A stretch of 64,000 nt of DNA from Halanaerobiales bacterium (GTDB lineage Bacteria; Bacillota; Halanaerobiia; Halanaerobiales; Halanaerobiaceae): assembly GCA_016278485.1 (NCBI GenBank), contig JADQBT010000008.1, positions 85,371 to 149,370 on the forward strand, given 5' to 3'. The position numbers and the translations under genes were made by a program. Shown here one piece after another: positions 17,655 through 27,226 of this stretch; within the stretch, counting starts at the first letter, position 1; every line of letters begins with the position of its first letter. The notes below the pieces were generated by a model. It was not told the DNA's origin. It made no database searches and saw only the letters and a program-made list of their open reading frames with translations.

Positions 17655-18635
17655 ATGGAGAATTGGTCAACTAAGAAAAATAATTATCAAATTTCAAATA
17701 AATATAGGCTTGTAAAAGCTGATCCTGAAGAATTTTCAATTTATGAAACAGTTTATGGGGATCGTATTTATAATAGATTTGCAGTTAAACATTGGGACTT
17801 AAGGTTGGCAGTGAGTCAAGATAACCCTTTTGCTAGTGATGAAAGTTTTTTCTGGATAAAAGTATGTGAAAAAAAGGTCGGTGGTGTTTTAATTGAACCT
17901 AATGTACTGGCTCGCATATTTATAATACCACCTTTTAATAATTTTTATGAAATACTTAAATTATTAAAAAAGTTGTTACTTAAATGGTCTGATACTAACA
18001 AGAATATATATGTCTATCAAATCTCTCCTGAACAAGCACACTATTTCGAAATGCTTGGATTTTGGCCAGTTAAGAATAGAAGATGGATGATGAGACCTAC
18101 TGAAGTTTTAGATTTTACTTGGCAAGATAATGTGATAGTTAATACGCCGGAACAAAATAAAAATATAGAAATTGCTAGATTATTTTATGAAAGTTTTAAA
18201 GGGGGAGTAGACTGGCAAATTGGTGTTAGAAAAAATGGACAGGGAAGAACTTATGAAGATTATTTAGATGAAGTGGATAATTATTTTAGTAATACAGATG
18301 AGCTATTAATGGAAGCGTCTACACTTATATATGATAAAACAAATAATAAATTGATAGGTGCTTGCCTGATATCTTATCTTGAGGAGTGGCCTTTAATACA
18401 TACTGTTGGAGTTCATCCTTCATATAAAGGTAGAAATCTTGCAAAAACAATGATAAAAAAGGCATTAACAGTTTTACACAAAGAATATTCTATATTAAGA
18501 TTATTTGTAACAATTGGGAACCTAGCTGAAGCCGTTTATTATGAGCTTGGATTTGTTTCAGGTGTCGAATTTAAAAATTATTATCTCCCTGCTAAAAAGA
18601 AGGAAACATCTGATTCACTTACCTTTTCTGATTGA
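17655..18635 (+). CDS. Tandem GNAT-fold acetyltransferase
   Basis: 326 residues. The C-terminal half (about 165-315) has the GNAT pattern: HTVGVHPSYKGRNLAKTMI is the acetyl-CoA-binding motif A, followed by NLAEAVYYELGF. The N-terminal half (about 15-155) looks like a degenerate GNAT fold (EQAHYFEMLGFWPV), so this is a two-domain enzyme with one active site. Many antibiotic-modifying and mycothiol-type acetyltransferases share the tandem plan; the substrate here is unknown. The ATG at 17655 lies 42 bases after the hydrolase. Its TGA overlaps a TTG of the next frame. Confidence 0.75.
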   Translation: MENWSTKKNNYQISNKYRLVKADPEEFSIYETVYGDRIYNRFAVKHWDLRLAVSQDNPFASDESFFWIKVCEKKVGGVLIEPNVLARIFIIPPFNNFYEILKLLKKLLLKWSDTNKNIYVYQISPEQAHYFEMLGFWPVKNRRWMMRPTEVLDFTWQDNVIVNTPEQNKNIEIARLFYESFKGGVDWQIGVRKNGQGRTYEDYLDEVDNYFSNTDELLMEASTLIYDKTNNKLIGACLISYLEEWPLIHTVGVHPSYKGRNLAKTMIKKALTVLHKEYSILRLFVTIGNLAEAVYYELGFVSGVEFKNYYLPAKKKETSDSLTFSD

Positions 18636-18973
18636 ATATAATACTAGAAAAGGAGGTGGTTACAATTGTATTTGCATTAATGAAAAGGTTAAAAAATAAA
18701 ATAATTAATAGGTTGAGTAACAGTTGTGACTGCCGAAATAAAGATGAAATAATGCTCAATCTTGATGGTCTAGAAATATATTTAGAAAGATGTTTTGCTT
18801 ATGATATGCCACATGAAGTCTCTATTTTTGTGCCAAGAGCTGAATTGAGAAAAACAGTACAGACAGGTGACCATACAGAAGAGATAGAGATTTTATTAAA
18901 TAGTATTACCGTTGTACATTCCCCCCAAAGACCAACAAGTGATGGAAATGATATTAAAAGGAGAAATTTATGA
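18632..18973 (+). CDS. Small protein of unknown function with CDC motif
   Basis: Up to 113 residues if read from the TTG at 18632, which overlaps the TGA of the GNAT gene. The only strong ribosome site (AAGGAGGTGG, about 18650-18659) lies after that codon and points to the in-frame ATT at 18665 or, at a poor distance, the ATG at 18680. The true protein is therefore probably about 98-102 residues. It contains SNSCDCRNKDE and LYLERCF-type cysteines (three in all), a basic start (LMKRLKNKI) and a beta-rich C-terminal half. No family is recognised. It is translationally coupled to the CPBP gene by an ATGA overlap. Confidence 0.6.
   Translation: MNIILEKEVVTIVFALMKRLKNKIINRLSNSCDCRNKDEIMLNLDGLEIYLERCFAYDMPHEVSIFVPRAELRKTVQTGDHTEEIEILLNSITVVHSPQRPTSDGNDIKRRNL
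18650..18659 (+). promoter_or_regulatory. Strong ribosome-binding site without a normal start codon at the right distance
   Basis: AAGGAGGTGG matches the anti-Shine-Dalgarno sequence almost fully. In the reading frame of the gene, the codon eight bases downstream of AGGAGG is ATT (18665); the first ATG is 23 bases away. Confidence 0.6.
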
Positions 18974-19818
18974 GAAAAAAATTAAGAGAATTATCATTAT
19001 CAAAACCTCTTATAGTAGGTATTGGTTTAATTTGTTTGGCTATGATTTTTAGACTTATGGATATTTTTGTTTTTAGATTAGATGAGGTATTAGGTGAAAT
19101 CATATTATCTAAAGTAATAGGATTTATTATTGTAATTTTATTTGTAAAGATTATTGGAAATAAAATGAGTGATATTGGCTTTAATTTTAATAATAGATGG
19201 TCTATTTTAATAATAGGCGGAGTTATGACAATAGGTTTAATGATTTTAGGATATACTGTTGAATTTCTTATATTTTCTTCTGATTCACCACAATTACTAG
19301 TGGCGGCCATTGACCCTAAAGCAGGTGTTACAGGCGGTATTAGTTTTGCGTTTTTTCTTTTATTGGGTAATGTTGTTAATTGTTTTATGGAAGAAGGACT
19401 GTTTAGAGGAATACTAATACCAATGCTTAATCGGAAGTATTCTGTTAGAATGACTATTATTCTGCAGGGGATATTGTTTGGTGTATGGCATATTCCATGG
19501 GCTTTCAAATGGTACATAAGTGGTTTAGTGAGTGGAACAAGTGGTTTTATAATGGCATTAGTTATTAATTCTATACCAATGATACTGATGGGGATTGTTT
19601 TTGGTATAATGTTTTATTATACTAATTCAATATGGACACCATGGATTTCACATTTTCTAATTAATTCAATACTAAATTTAGTTCATATAAATATTAATGG
19701 TGCATTGGATCAAGGATTAACCATACGTATGGCAGTATTCCAAGCTACATTTATGATACTTATTCCAGTTATCATCAAGCTTAGTGATCAATTAAATAAA
19801 GTTGATATTGATAAATAA
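18970..19818 (+). CDS. CPBP family intramembrane metalloprotease
   Basis: 282 residues with about eight membrane helices. It has the three CPBP (Abi/CAAX protease) motifs: MEEGLFRG (EExxxR), FGVWHIP (FxxxH) and HFLIN (HxxxN). In bacteria such proteins act as intramembrane proteases or as immunity proteins beside peptide-toxin and bacteriocin genes. It overlaps the previous gene by ATGA and has AAAAGGAG upstream. It is the last gene of the cassette and is followed by a terminator. Its position beside an exported protein and a membrane hydrolase makes an immunity or processing role possible, which is inference. Confidence 0.85.
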   Translation: MRKKLRELSLSKPLIVGIGLICLAMIFRLMDIFVFRLDEVLGEIILSKVIGFIIVILFVKIIGNKMSDIGFNFNNRWSILIIGGVMTIGLMILGYTVEFLIFSSDSPQLLVAAIDPKAGVTGGISFAFFLLLGNVVNCFMEEGLFRGILIPMLNRKYSVRMTIILQGILFGVWHIPWAFKWYISGLVSGTSGFIMALVINSIPMILMGIVFGIMFYYTNSIWTPWISHFLINSILNLVHININGALDQGLTIRMAVFQATFMILIPVIIKLSDQLNKVDIDK

Positions 19819-19854
19819 AAGGTGCCCTTAGGTCTTGACCTTAGGGTATCTTTT
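19817..19854 (+). terminator. Intrinsic terminator after the CPBP gene
   Basis: A long hairpin with arms GGTGCCCT-T-AGGTC and GACCT-T-AGGGTATC (one T-T mismatch, two G-U pairs), followed by TTTT. Confidence 0.75.
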
Positions 19855-19928
19855 ATTTATACTTAAGTTATAAAATAAATAAATGAATTTTTTTACTATT
19901 ATAACTTAATATTATAAGGGTGATATAT

Positions 19929-21404
19929 ATGCAAAAGCATTTTAAAAGAAGTGAGTATCTACTTATTATTATTATATTTTTTTCATTTTTATTTATTTCT
20001 TATCAAAATTATCAAGAAACCAGAGATATTATTGTCAATAAACATAACATAAGACAATCATTTATTGAAAGAAGAATAATTGACACAATCAAACATGCTG
20101 ATAGTGCTTACAGGATTATTGAGACTGAATTAAACCAAACAATGGAAGAATATTCTCAAGAACTATTTGCATATTATCAAAATAATCCAAATATCAAAAC
20201 CTGGCCTTTAGAAAAATTTAAGGAGCAGTTTAATGGTTTTGATATATATTTAATAAATAAAGATTTAAAAGTTATTGCAACTACTTTTAAACAAGATCTT
20301 GGTCTGGATTTCAGTCAGTATACAATTTTTGCAAATTTACTTAACCAAAGAATAAAGGGAAATACTTTTCATGCAGACCGGATGGATATCTCAACTACTA
20401 CTGGTAAGATGACTAAATATAGTTACTTACCAACTGAAGACAATCAATATTTAATTGAATTAAGTGTTAATATCAAAGAAAAATACCCGGTTATTAAAGA
20501 GTTTAATATTCTGGCTTTAACAGAAGAATTAACTGATAGTTATCAGAGTATTAAACAGATTGCGATATATAAGTTTAATGAAGATGGAAGTAGGATTGGT
20601 CAATTAAAACAAAAGGCTCCAGGTATAACTGCTATTGATATTTCGGAGAATAGAAGAAAATTAATTCAACAGACATTGCAAAAAAATGAGCAACAAAGTT
20701 ATGAGGAAAATAAGATTGAGTATAAATATGCTCCCTATTTGACATTTACTAAGAATGGTGAATTTGATTGGTGGAATTCATATGTTGTTGAGGTTATTTA
20801 TGATAATCATAATATGTATACAGAAATAGCAAAACAACGTTATAGTTATTTTTTTAATGGATTCTTATTTTCAGTCTTAATTGTAGCCTTCTTTATAATG
20901 AGTTTATCTTATTATAAGAAAAATAATTTTATGGTTAACTATGACTTTTTAACCAAACTACCCAATAGAAAGAATTTTACAGAAACAATTAATAAAATTC
21001 TTGCTGGTAAAAGAGAAGCTGATAAGAAAATTGCAGTACTTTTTTTAGATCTTGATAATTTCAAAGCTATTAATGATAAATATGGTCATAGTTTTGGGGA
21101 TCAAGTTTTACGGGAAATAGCAAATCGGCTAAGTAATTCACTCCGCAAAGAAGATTTAGCAGCTAGATTAGGTGGAGATGAGTTTGTAATTTTATTAAAA
21201 AATATGTCTAATAAAAGAGAGGTAGAAAGAGTAAAGATTAAAATAAATGAGTCACTTGCTGAACCTATCAAGATTAAGGATAAGAGCTTAACAATAGATG
21301 CCAGTATCGGGGATAGTCTGCATCCACTTGATGGTGAAGATGCGGAGGAATTAATACATCACGCTGATCATGTTATGTATCAAGTCAAAGAAAATAAGAA
21401 ATAA
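19929..21404 (+). CDS. Membrane diguanylate cyclase with extracytoplasmic sensor
   Basis: About 491 residues. One membrane helix lies near 10-28, an extracytoplasmic sensory region of about 270 residues (probably Cache-like) follows, then a second helix near 305-325 and a C-terminal GGDEF domain (about 335-490). The active-site motif GGDEF is intact and an RxxD inhibitory site (RKED) lies five residues upstream, so product inhibition is likely. FLDLDNFKAINDKYGH is the substrate-binding helix. It makes c-di-GMP from GTP. The ATG at 19929 follows AAGGGTG; a GTG at 19920 lies inside the ribosome site. It stands alone between terminators. Confidence 0.88.
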   Translation: MQKHFKRSEYLLIIIIFFSFLFISYQNYQETRDIIVNKHNIRQSFIERRIIDTIKHADSAYRIIETELNQTMEEYSQELFAYYQNNPNIKTWPLEKFKEQFNGFDIYLINKDLKVIATTFKQDLGLDFSQYTIFANLLNQRIKGNTFHADRMDISTTTGKMTKYSYLPTEDNQYLIELSVNIKEKYPVIKEFNILALTEELTDSYQSIKQIAIYKFNEDGSRIGQLKQKAPGITAIDISENRRKLIQQTLQKNEQQSYEENKIEYKYAPYLTFTKNGEFDWWNSYVVEVIYDNHNMYTEIAKQRYSYFFNGFLFSVLIVAFFIMSLSYYKKNNFMVNYDFLTKLPNRKNFTETINKILAGKREADKKIAVLFLDLDNFKAINDKYGHSFGDQVLREIANRLSNSLRKEDLAARLGGDEFVILLKNMSNKREVERVKIKINESLAEPIKIKDKSLTIDASIGDSLHPLDGEDAEELIHHADHVMYQVKENKK

Positions 21405-21416
21405 TAGATGCATGGG

Positions 21417-21457
21417 AAAAACCCTTATCAATTGTTAAATGATAAGGGTTTTTTTTT
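21417..21457. terminator. Bidirectional terminator between convergent genes
   Basis: An 11-bp perfect stem AACCCTTATCA / TGATAAGGGTT is flanked by an A run on the left and a T run on the right. It serves both the diguanylate cyclase and the minus-strand sugar transporter. Confidence 0.9.
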
Positions 21458-22280
21458 ATCCTTTCACAGAACCTGATAAAAGACCTTTAATAAAATATTT
21501 ACCAAAAATAACATAGACAATTAGAGTTGGTAAAGCAGTGATAATTGCACCACTCATCTGAATATTCCAGTGTACAACTTGACTACCTGCTAAATTTGTT
21601 AAAGCCACAGTGATTGGCTGATTAGCAGGTCGACTAGTTAAAGTAACCGCAAATAAAAATTCATTCCAGATATTTGTAAATTGCCAGATAAATACTACCA
21701 CAAAAGATGGAATAGAAATAGGAAGAAAGATATAACGGTAAATACTGAAGATGCCAGCTCCATCAACTCTGGCTGCTTCCGTTAAGGCAGTAGGAACTTC
21801 TGTATAATAATTTCTAAACATAAGAGTTGTAATCGGTAATCCATAAATAACATGCACCAGGATTAGGCCTGGAATAGAACCATAAAGACCAATAGATTGA
21901 AGAAACTGTACTAGTGGAAATAAAATACTTTGATAAGGGATAAACATGCCAAATAACATTAAGGCAAAAAGGGTGTCTGCACCTTTGAATTTCCAGTGTG
22001 ATAAAACATAACCATTTAAAGAGCCCATAATAGCAGATAAAAGAGTAGCAGGAATGACTAAATAGAAACTATTCATTAGATTAGGGGCTAGTTTTTTTAA
22101 GGCAGTTGTAAACCCTGCTAGGGAAAAGGTGGTCGGTAGGTTCCACATGGTAGTTAAAGATACCTGATCAAAATCTTTAAAACTAGTCACTAGGAGGACA
22201 TACATAGGAATTAAAAAAAATACTGCAGATAAAATAAGTATTAGATATTTTGTTTTTGAATTTTGCTGATTATTATTCAT
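21456..22280 (-). CDS. Sugar ABC transporter permease, MalG-type
   Basis: 274 residues with six predicted membrane helices and the EAA loop ([21 protein letters not shown]) that contacts the ATPase. It is the second permease of a CUT1 sugar importer. The ATG at 22280 has AAGGAGGAT upstream; longer in-frame starts run into the preceding gene. It lies one base after the stop of the first permease, so the pair is co-translated. No ATPase gene is in the cluster, so a shared MsmX-like ATPase elsewhere must be used (inference from known Firmicute practice). Confidence 0.9.
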   Translation of the reverse strand: MNNNQQNSKTKYLILILSAVFFLIPMYVLLVTSFKDFDQVSLTTMWNLPTTFSLAGFTTALKKLAPNLMNSFYLVIPATLLSAIMGSLNGYVLSHWKFKGADTLFALMLFGMFIPYQSILFPLVQFLQSIGLYGSIPGLILVHVIYGLPITTLMFRNYYTEVPTALTEAARVDGAGIFSIYRYIFLPISIPSFVVVFIWQFTNIWNEFLFAVTLTSRPANQPITVALTNLAGSQVVHWNIQMSGAIITALPTLIVYVIFGKYFIKGLLSGSVKG

Positions 22281-22281
22281 T

Positions 22282-23199
22282 TTAATCCTCCTTAAAGCTA
22301 TTGATAAGATAAGGAATAATAAGTAGGCCAACCATCATTAATAAGATAATAGCAATACTTGAACCCGTTGAATATCTGTTAGCCCTAAAAGTTGATTCAA
22401 ACATATAGACAGCTGGTATATCAGTAACATTATTAGGACCACTACCAGTCATTGAATAGATTAATGCAAAAGCTTTAAGTGAAACATGAGCTAAAACAAT
22501 AATTGCTGAAAGTGTGATTGGTTTCTGGATTGGAAATATAATTTTAGAAAAAATTTGCCAGTTTGAAGCACCATCTATTTTGGCTGCTTCAATAAGTTGT
22601 TCATCAATACCACGTAAACCAGCCAGCCACATGGCCATTGTATACCCGGAAAACTGCCAAACAGCAGCAATAATAACAGGAATTAGAGCTATATTGAAAA
22701 ATAAAAACGATTCAGTACTTGTAAACCATTTCCATTGGAAACTAGTCAGACCTATTCTACTAAGTAAGAGGTTAACACCATACGGATCTCCAGGTGTGCC
22801 GGGAGAAAAAATCCAGCGCCAGACTGTACCAGTTACTACAAAAGAGATGGCCATCGGAAAAAGATAAATATTTTGAAATAGATATCCATATTTAGGTTTG
22901 TTATTTAATAAAAGTGAAAGAAAAATTCCTATTGCAAGACAAGCAATAATGAAAAAAAGTGTAAAATAAAGTGTATTCCAAAGGTCTGTTTGAAATCTAG
23001 GATTTTGGAATAATTCAATATAATTTTTTAAACCAACATAATTTTTTTCCCCTTGCAACAAACGGGAAAAAGTATTCCAGTTCAAAAATGAAATTTGAGC
23101 CGTACGACCAATGAATCCATAAACAAAGATACCAATAAACAATAATGAGGGCGAAAGGATAGCAAAAGAAATTAACTTTTCCTTAGCAGTTTTTTTCAT
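22282..23199 (-). CDS. Sugar ABC transporter permease, MalF/UgpA-type
   Basis: 305 residues, six predicted membrane helices, and the EAA motif [20 protein letters not shown]. It pairs with the MalG-type permease to form the channel of a CUT1 importer. ATG 23199 follows AGGAGGTG; the GTG at 23211 is part of the ribosome site itself. A hairpin at 23226-23256 separates it from the binding-protein gene and probably lowers permease expression relative to the binding protein. Confidence 0.9.
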   Translation of the reverse strand: MKKTAKEKLISFAILSPSLLFIGIFVYGFIGRTAQISFLNWNTFSRLLQGEKNYVGLKNYIELFQNPRFQTDLWNTLYFTLFFIIACLAIGIFLSLLLNNKPKYGYLFQNIYLFPMAISFVVTGTVWRWIFSPGTPGDPYGVNLLLSRIGLTSFQWKWFTSTESFLFFNIALIPVIIAAVWQFSGYTMAMWLAGLRGIDEQLIEAAKIDGASNWQIFSKIIFPIQKPITLSAIIVLAHVSLKAFALIYSMTGSGPNNVTDIPAVYMFESTFRANRYSTGSSIAIILLMMVGLLIIPYLINSFKED

Positions 23200-23225
23200 T
23201 TTTAAGTACACCTCCTAGGACAGTG

Positions 23226-23256
23226 AAAAAGCCCCCCCTTTTTAATAAGAGGGGGT
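23226..23256 (-). terminator. Attenuating hairpin between binding-protein and permease genes
   Basis: On the minus strand CCCCCT and AGGGGG form a stem around an A/T loop, followed by CTTTTTC. It lies between two genes of the same operon, where partial read-through is typical. Confidence 0.65.
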
Positions 23257-23266
23257 TTTAAATAAT

Positions 23267-24526
23267 TTATAGATATTCGTTTGCAGCTTCTATTAATCTC
23301 TGATGTGCGTTATCTACTTCACCAGTAGTAACAAACTGATTGATAATATCATTTAAGGCAGTGACAAAACCTTCAGGTGCAGCTGAACCATGCACGATCG
23401 AAGGTGTTAAAGTTACTGTAGCAAAGTCATGCATAGAATCGGTTAGATATGGATCATATTTGTCTTTATCAGCATCGATGCGAGCAGGAATTGAACCTTT
23501 AATTGGATTGAAAGTATCTTGACCTTTTTTGGAAGCAATTAACTTTAACCAAGCTTTTGCGCCTTCAGGATGAGGTGCACCTTCAGGTAGGCCAAAAGTA
23601 TCGGTGATTACCATAAAGCTACCGCGAGTACCAGGGACAGATACCCAACCGAAATCTTTGTTTGGAGTCCAACCAAGAGTCTTGAAGTAACCTTCTGCCC
23701 AATCCCCCATGATTGTAAAGGCTGCTTCACTGTTCAATACACGTTGTGCAGCATCCTGCCATGTTAAAGCAGCATGATCTTCATTTACATAATTCATAAT
23801 TTCTTTAAAGACAACTAGTGATTCCCTAACTCCTGGTTCATCAAACGAAGTAGAACCATTCCAGAGACCATTATACTTTACAGGACCTAAAGTTCCAACA
23901 AGAATTGTTTCAAAAATATGCCCAGCTGTCCATTTGTTTTTGTCTCCTAAGGCCAGTGGTGATACATCACTTTCTTCACTAATTTTCTTAAGTGCATTGA
24001 TAAAGGTATAGATATTTGTTGGAGGAGTAATGTTATGTTCTTCTAAGATGGCTTTATTAAAGAAAGCTACATTACCACGGTGTACATTGACTGGTACAGC
24101 ATAGATTTCACCTTCATGGCTAACCATGTCTAGAATCTGTTGGTTAAAGTTATTTCTTACGCCCCATTCTTCTAGCAGACCAGTAATTGGTTGCATCATA
24201 CCTGTTTTTACATAAGTATCTATTAATTCTGCTCCACCATGAACCTGGAATGAATCGGGTGGGTTACCGCCAACCATTCTTGTCTTTAAAACAGCCTTGG
24301 CGTTAGAACCAGCGCCCCCAGCTACTGTAGCATTGATAATTTCAATATTAGGATTTTGTTCTTTAAAAACTTCAAATAGAGCCTGAAGACCTTCTTCTTC
24401 TCCGCCGCCAGTCCACCAACTGAAAATTTCAACTTTAGTATCTTGGGCTGCTGCCAATGTAACCATAGAAAAAATCAAAACAAATGAAAGTAATAAAGCT
24501 ATGGAAAATTTAGATTTTAAACTCAT
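23267..24526 (-). CDS. Sugar-binding protein of a CUT1 ABC transporter
   Basis: 419 residues. A signal peptide with core ALLLSFVLIFSMVTL is cut after AAA; there is no lipobox cysteine, so it is either free or held by another means. The mature start (VEIFSWWTGGGEEEGLQAL) and VAGGAGSNAKAVLKTR with GNPPDSFQVHGG resemble glucose/mannose-binding proteins of the GtsA kind. The ligand is probably a mono- or disaccharide, but this cannot be fixed from sequence. A strong AGGAGG lies upstream. It is the first gene of the transporter operon and lies downstream of the sensor trio genes on the same strand. Confidence 0.88.
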   Translation of the reverse strand: MSLKSKFSIALLLSFVLIFSMVTLAAAQDTKVEIFSWWTGGGEEEGLQALFEVFKEQNPNIEIINATVAGGAGSNAKAVLKTRMVGGNPPDSFQVHGGAELIDTYVKTGMMQPITGLLEEWGVRNNFNQQILDMVSHEGEIYAVPVNVHRGNVAFFNKAILEEHNITPPTNIYTFINALKKISEESDVSPLALGDKNKWTAGHIFETILVGTLGPVKYNGLWNGSTSFDEPGVRESLVVFKEIMNYVNEDHAALTWQDAAQRVLNSEAAFTIMGDWAEGYFKTLGWTPNKDFGWVSVPGTRGSFMVITDTFGLPEGAPHPEGAKAWLKLIASKKGQDTFNPIKGSIPARIDADKDKYDPYLTDSMHDFATVTLTPSIVHGSAAPEGFVTALNDIINQFVTTGEVDNAHQRLIEAANEYL

Positions 24527-24745
24527 TTTTTTTCCTCCTGTTTTGTATTTTTGACTTATTTGCTAACCAAACATAGCAACAGAAACTGAATAACCACCTC
24601 CATAATTGAAAATATATTATTGTTATAATTAAATCTAATTATATAATTAAGCTAATATATTAAAAAACCTCTAGATTATTTTTAGAAAATACTGAAAAAT
24701 AGATATATATTTATACTATTAGTAATATTTTATTATTATATTTTA

Positions 24746-25789
24746 CTAGTATGTCTTTTTTCGAAATTCAGTTGGTGTCTGGCCAGTTATTTTTTTAAAA
24801 ACTTTACTAAAATAATTAGCATCATGATAGCCAATTTGATTGGCAATTTCACAGATTGGTTTTGCGGTTTGTTTAAGTAATTCAGCAGCTTGTTCAATTC
24901 TTATATAAGTTAAATATTCAATAATAGTAACATTATATTTATCTTTAAATAGTTTACTTAAATAACTAGTGCTTACTGACACTTGCTCAGCAATATCATC
25001 AAGAGTTAGATCATAATAGTAGTTTTTTTCTATAAATATTTTTACTTCTTCAAGCAGAGGAGAGCCTCCAATATCTTTGTTTTTGCGTAATAGTTTAGTT
25101 GCATGTTCCAAAAAATGATTTATGATATTAATCGCCTTATCTTTAGTAGATGTGGCAGCAAGCTGTTCTTGATATTTATGGGTTTGTAACTTTTGAAAAG
25201 ATTTATCATCAAGGTAACCATAAATTACTCTTAGTAGTACAGATAACAGTTCGAAAAAATATTGTTGAAACTGAGTGGGGGGTATGTTTTGATCTTTTAG
25301 TAGAGCAATTATTTTTTCAAGTGCAAGTTTAGCCCGCTCTGTATCAGCACTTTCAATAGCTTTAATAAGATTGTTTTCGGCTTGTAAAGGCAAGGATGAT
25401 ATTATTTTTTCTTTTTGGGTGAGTTTATTTCTAGCAGAATTAAGGAGATTTAAAATATCGTTTTTAGTGACTGGTTTGAGTAAATAATCTTCAACATTTA
25501 ATCTGATAGCTTTTTGAGCATAATTAAAATTATCATAGGCTGAAATAATATAAAATAAAGTATCTGGAGCAAATTTATTAATTTCATGAATTACTTCCAG
25601 GCCATTTATAGTCTCTAGTTGAATATCAATCAAAATAATATCTGGCTTTTGCTTAATAGCCAGGTTAATTGCTTCTTTACCACTTCCAGTTTGAGCACAG
25701 ATTATGAAATCTGAAAGTTCTGTTTCGACAAGGTGACTAATTGCTTTAAGCACTAATGGTTCATCATCTATAATCATCAATTGATACAT
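24746..25789 (-). CDS. AraC-type response regulator (YesN-like)
   Basis: 347 residues. The receiver domain (1-120) has IDDEP, phospho-acceptor Asp in ILIDIQ and the conserved Lys in LLKPV. A linker follows, then two AraC helix-turn-helix motifs at about 245-345 (LTLDDIAEQVSVSTSYLSKLF and ICEIANQIGYHDANYFSKVF). It pairs with the YesM-like kinase six bases upstream and probably activates the sugar transporter operon that follows after a 219-base gap. Confidence 0.92.
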   Translation of the reverse strand: MYQLMIIDDEPLVLKAISHLVETELSDFIICAQTGSGKEAINLAIKQKPDIILIDIQLETINGLEVIHEINKFAPDTLFYIISAYDNFNYAQKAIRLNVEDYLLKPVTKNDILNLLNSARNKLTQKEKIISSLPLQAENNLIKAIESADTERAKLALEKIIALLKDQNIPPTQFQQYFFELLSVLLRVIYGYLDDKSFQKLQTHKYQEQLAATSTKDKAINIINHFLEHATKLLRKNKDIGGSPLLEEVKIFIEKNYYYDLTLDDIAEQVSVSTSYLSKLFKDKYNVTIIEYLTYIRIEQAAELLKQTAKPICEIANQIGYHDANYFSKVFKKITGQTPTEFRKKTY

Positions 25790-25795
25790 GAGAAA

Positions 25796-27226
25796 TCATC
25801 CTTTCATAATTGGTAAACTAAGTTTTATTATTGTACCAGCATTAGGTCTGCTTTTAATCGTGATTAAATTATCTTCTCTATATTGGAGTTTTAGTCTTTG
25901 CACAATATTTTTTAACCCGCTGGCTACTTGTTCAGTTTTTTGAAAAATATCATCTATGGTAGCTTGATCCATGCCTTGACCATTATCACTTACTTTAATA
26001 ATTATTCGATCAAGCTCTTTTTTAACTGTAACCTTTATCTTTCCCTGACGTTCTTTGAGTTCGTTAATACCGTGTAAGAAAGCATTTTCTAACAGTGGTT
26101 GAATAGTCATACCAGGGATTAAATATTCAGTCAGATCAGGATTATAATTAATTTCGCAGGCTAGTTTTTCTCCGAAACGAATCTCCATAATTTGGCAATA
26201 AATCTTTATATGATCTAATTCTTGCTGAATCTTAACCATTTTTTTAGATTCTTTTAAATTATAGCGTAGTAGCTCGGCAATTTTTTTTATTAAATTTCCG
26301 GTTTGTTCTGCATCCTCAATAATCGCAACCTGAGAAATTGAGTTTAATGTATTATAAAGAAAATGTGGATTTATTTGAGCTTGAAATTTTCTAATTTCAG
26401 CTTCGCGGAGTAAATTGTTGGCTTTTAAATGTTCCATTTTTTCTTTTTGCAATTCTTTTTCCAGAGTCATTTTTTCTTTTAATTGATTAAATAGTTTTTT
26501 AAGATCGTCTGCCATTTGATTAAAAACGCAAGCAATAGTTTTAAGTTCATCATGAGATTGAACATTAATAGCATCTATGGCAAAGTTTCCACTGGATATT
26601 TTACGAGCGGCAAAAATAATGCGTTTCAGGGGACGGGTGATACTTGCAGAAAAATACAAGAGAAAAATAAGACTCAATAGACCAGCTAAAAATGCTGACA
26701 AGAGTGCTTTGCGATTCATTTGATTCAAAAAATTCCTGACCATAACATATTGATCATTGCCTGTTTTTATATTAATACTAATCAATTGAGTAATATATTT
26801 ACCAGTTAGATTGACCTGGTGGTGAAATTCTGGATAAGATTCAATTGCTTGTTGGTTATCTATTTTTGTTCGTTCAATGATATTTTGAGAAAGGTAGAGT
26901 ACAGATTGTGTGATTAATAAAAGATTTTCATCTAATTGCTGATAATTAGTATTAAGTTCTGTTAGTAGATTAATAGTCTGGTTATAACTATTCTGATAGG
27001 CAGCCAGTGTCTCTGGATGTTGTTTGCGAACGTATTTTTCGGTATAGTAATCAACAGATTTTAGCCTTTCGGTTAACTGCTGGAGTAGTTGATTTTCAAG
27101 CATGATTTTTTCAAAAGTACCAGCAGCTAGTTGATAACTAAAGATAAGGTAAATACTTGAAAGTAATATTAGTATAAAAAAGATAATGAAAAAGAGGATT
27201 AACTTATTGCGAATGGTCCAGGTCAT
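25796..27226 (-). CDS. YesM/LytS-type sensor histidine kinase
   Basis: 476 residues. It has two membrane helices (about 8-30 and 172-195) enclosing an extracytoplasmic region, HAMP (about 196-250), a coiled linker, the His_kinase motif FLYNTLNSISQ with phospho-accepting His (HFLYN), and the ATPase motif DNGQGM. Its start overlaps the upstream sensor gene by 23 bases and has AGAGGTG. Its extracytoplasmic part probably takes its signal from the adjacent periplasmic sensor, as in XylFII-LytS of Clostridium. Confidence 0.9.
   Translation of the reverse strand: MTWTIRNKLILFFIIFFILILLSSIYLIFSYQLAAGTFEKIMLENQLLQQLTERLKSVDYYTEKYVRKQHPETLAAYQNSYNQTINLLTELNTNYQQLDENLLLITQSVLYLSQNIIERTKIDNQQAIESYPEFHHQVNLTGKYITQLISINIKTGNDQYVMVRNFLNQMNRKALLSAFLAGLLSLIFLLYFSASITRPLKRIIFAARKISSGNFAIDAINVQSHDELKTIACVFNQMADDLKKLFNQLKEKMTLEKELQKEKMEHLKANNLLREAEIRKFQAQINPHFLYNTLNSISQVAIIEDAEQTGNLIKKIAELLRYNLKESKKMVKIQQELDHIKIYCQIMEIRFGEKLACEINYNPDLTEYLIPGMTIQPLLENAFLHGINELKERQGKIKVTVKKELDRIIIKVSDNGQGMDQATIDDIFQKTEQVASGLKNIVQRLKLQYREDNLITIKSRPNAGTIIKLSLPIMKG

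Noticed and set aside
18954..19517. Minus-strand 187-codon frame opposite the CPBP gene
   Set aside because: It is antisense to the conserved CPBP motifs; its Ile/Pro/Thr-rich product has no recognisable features.
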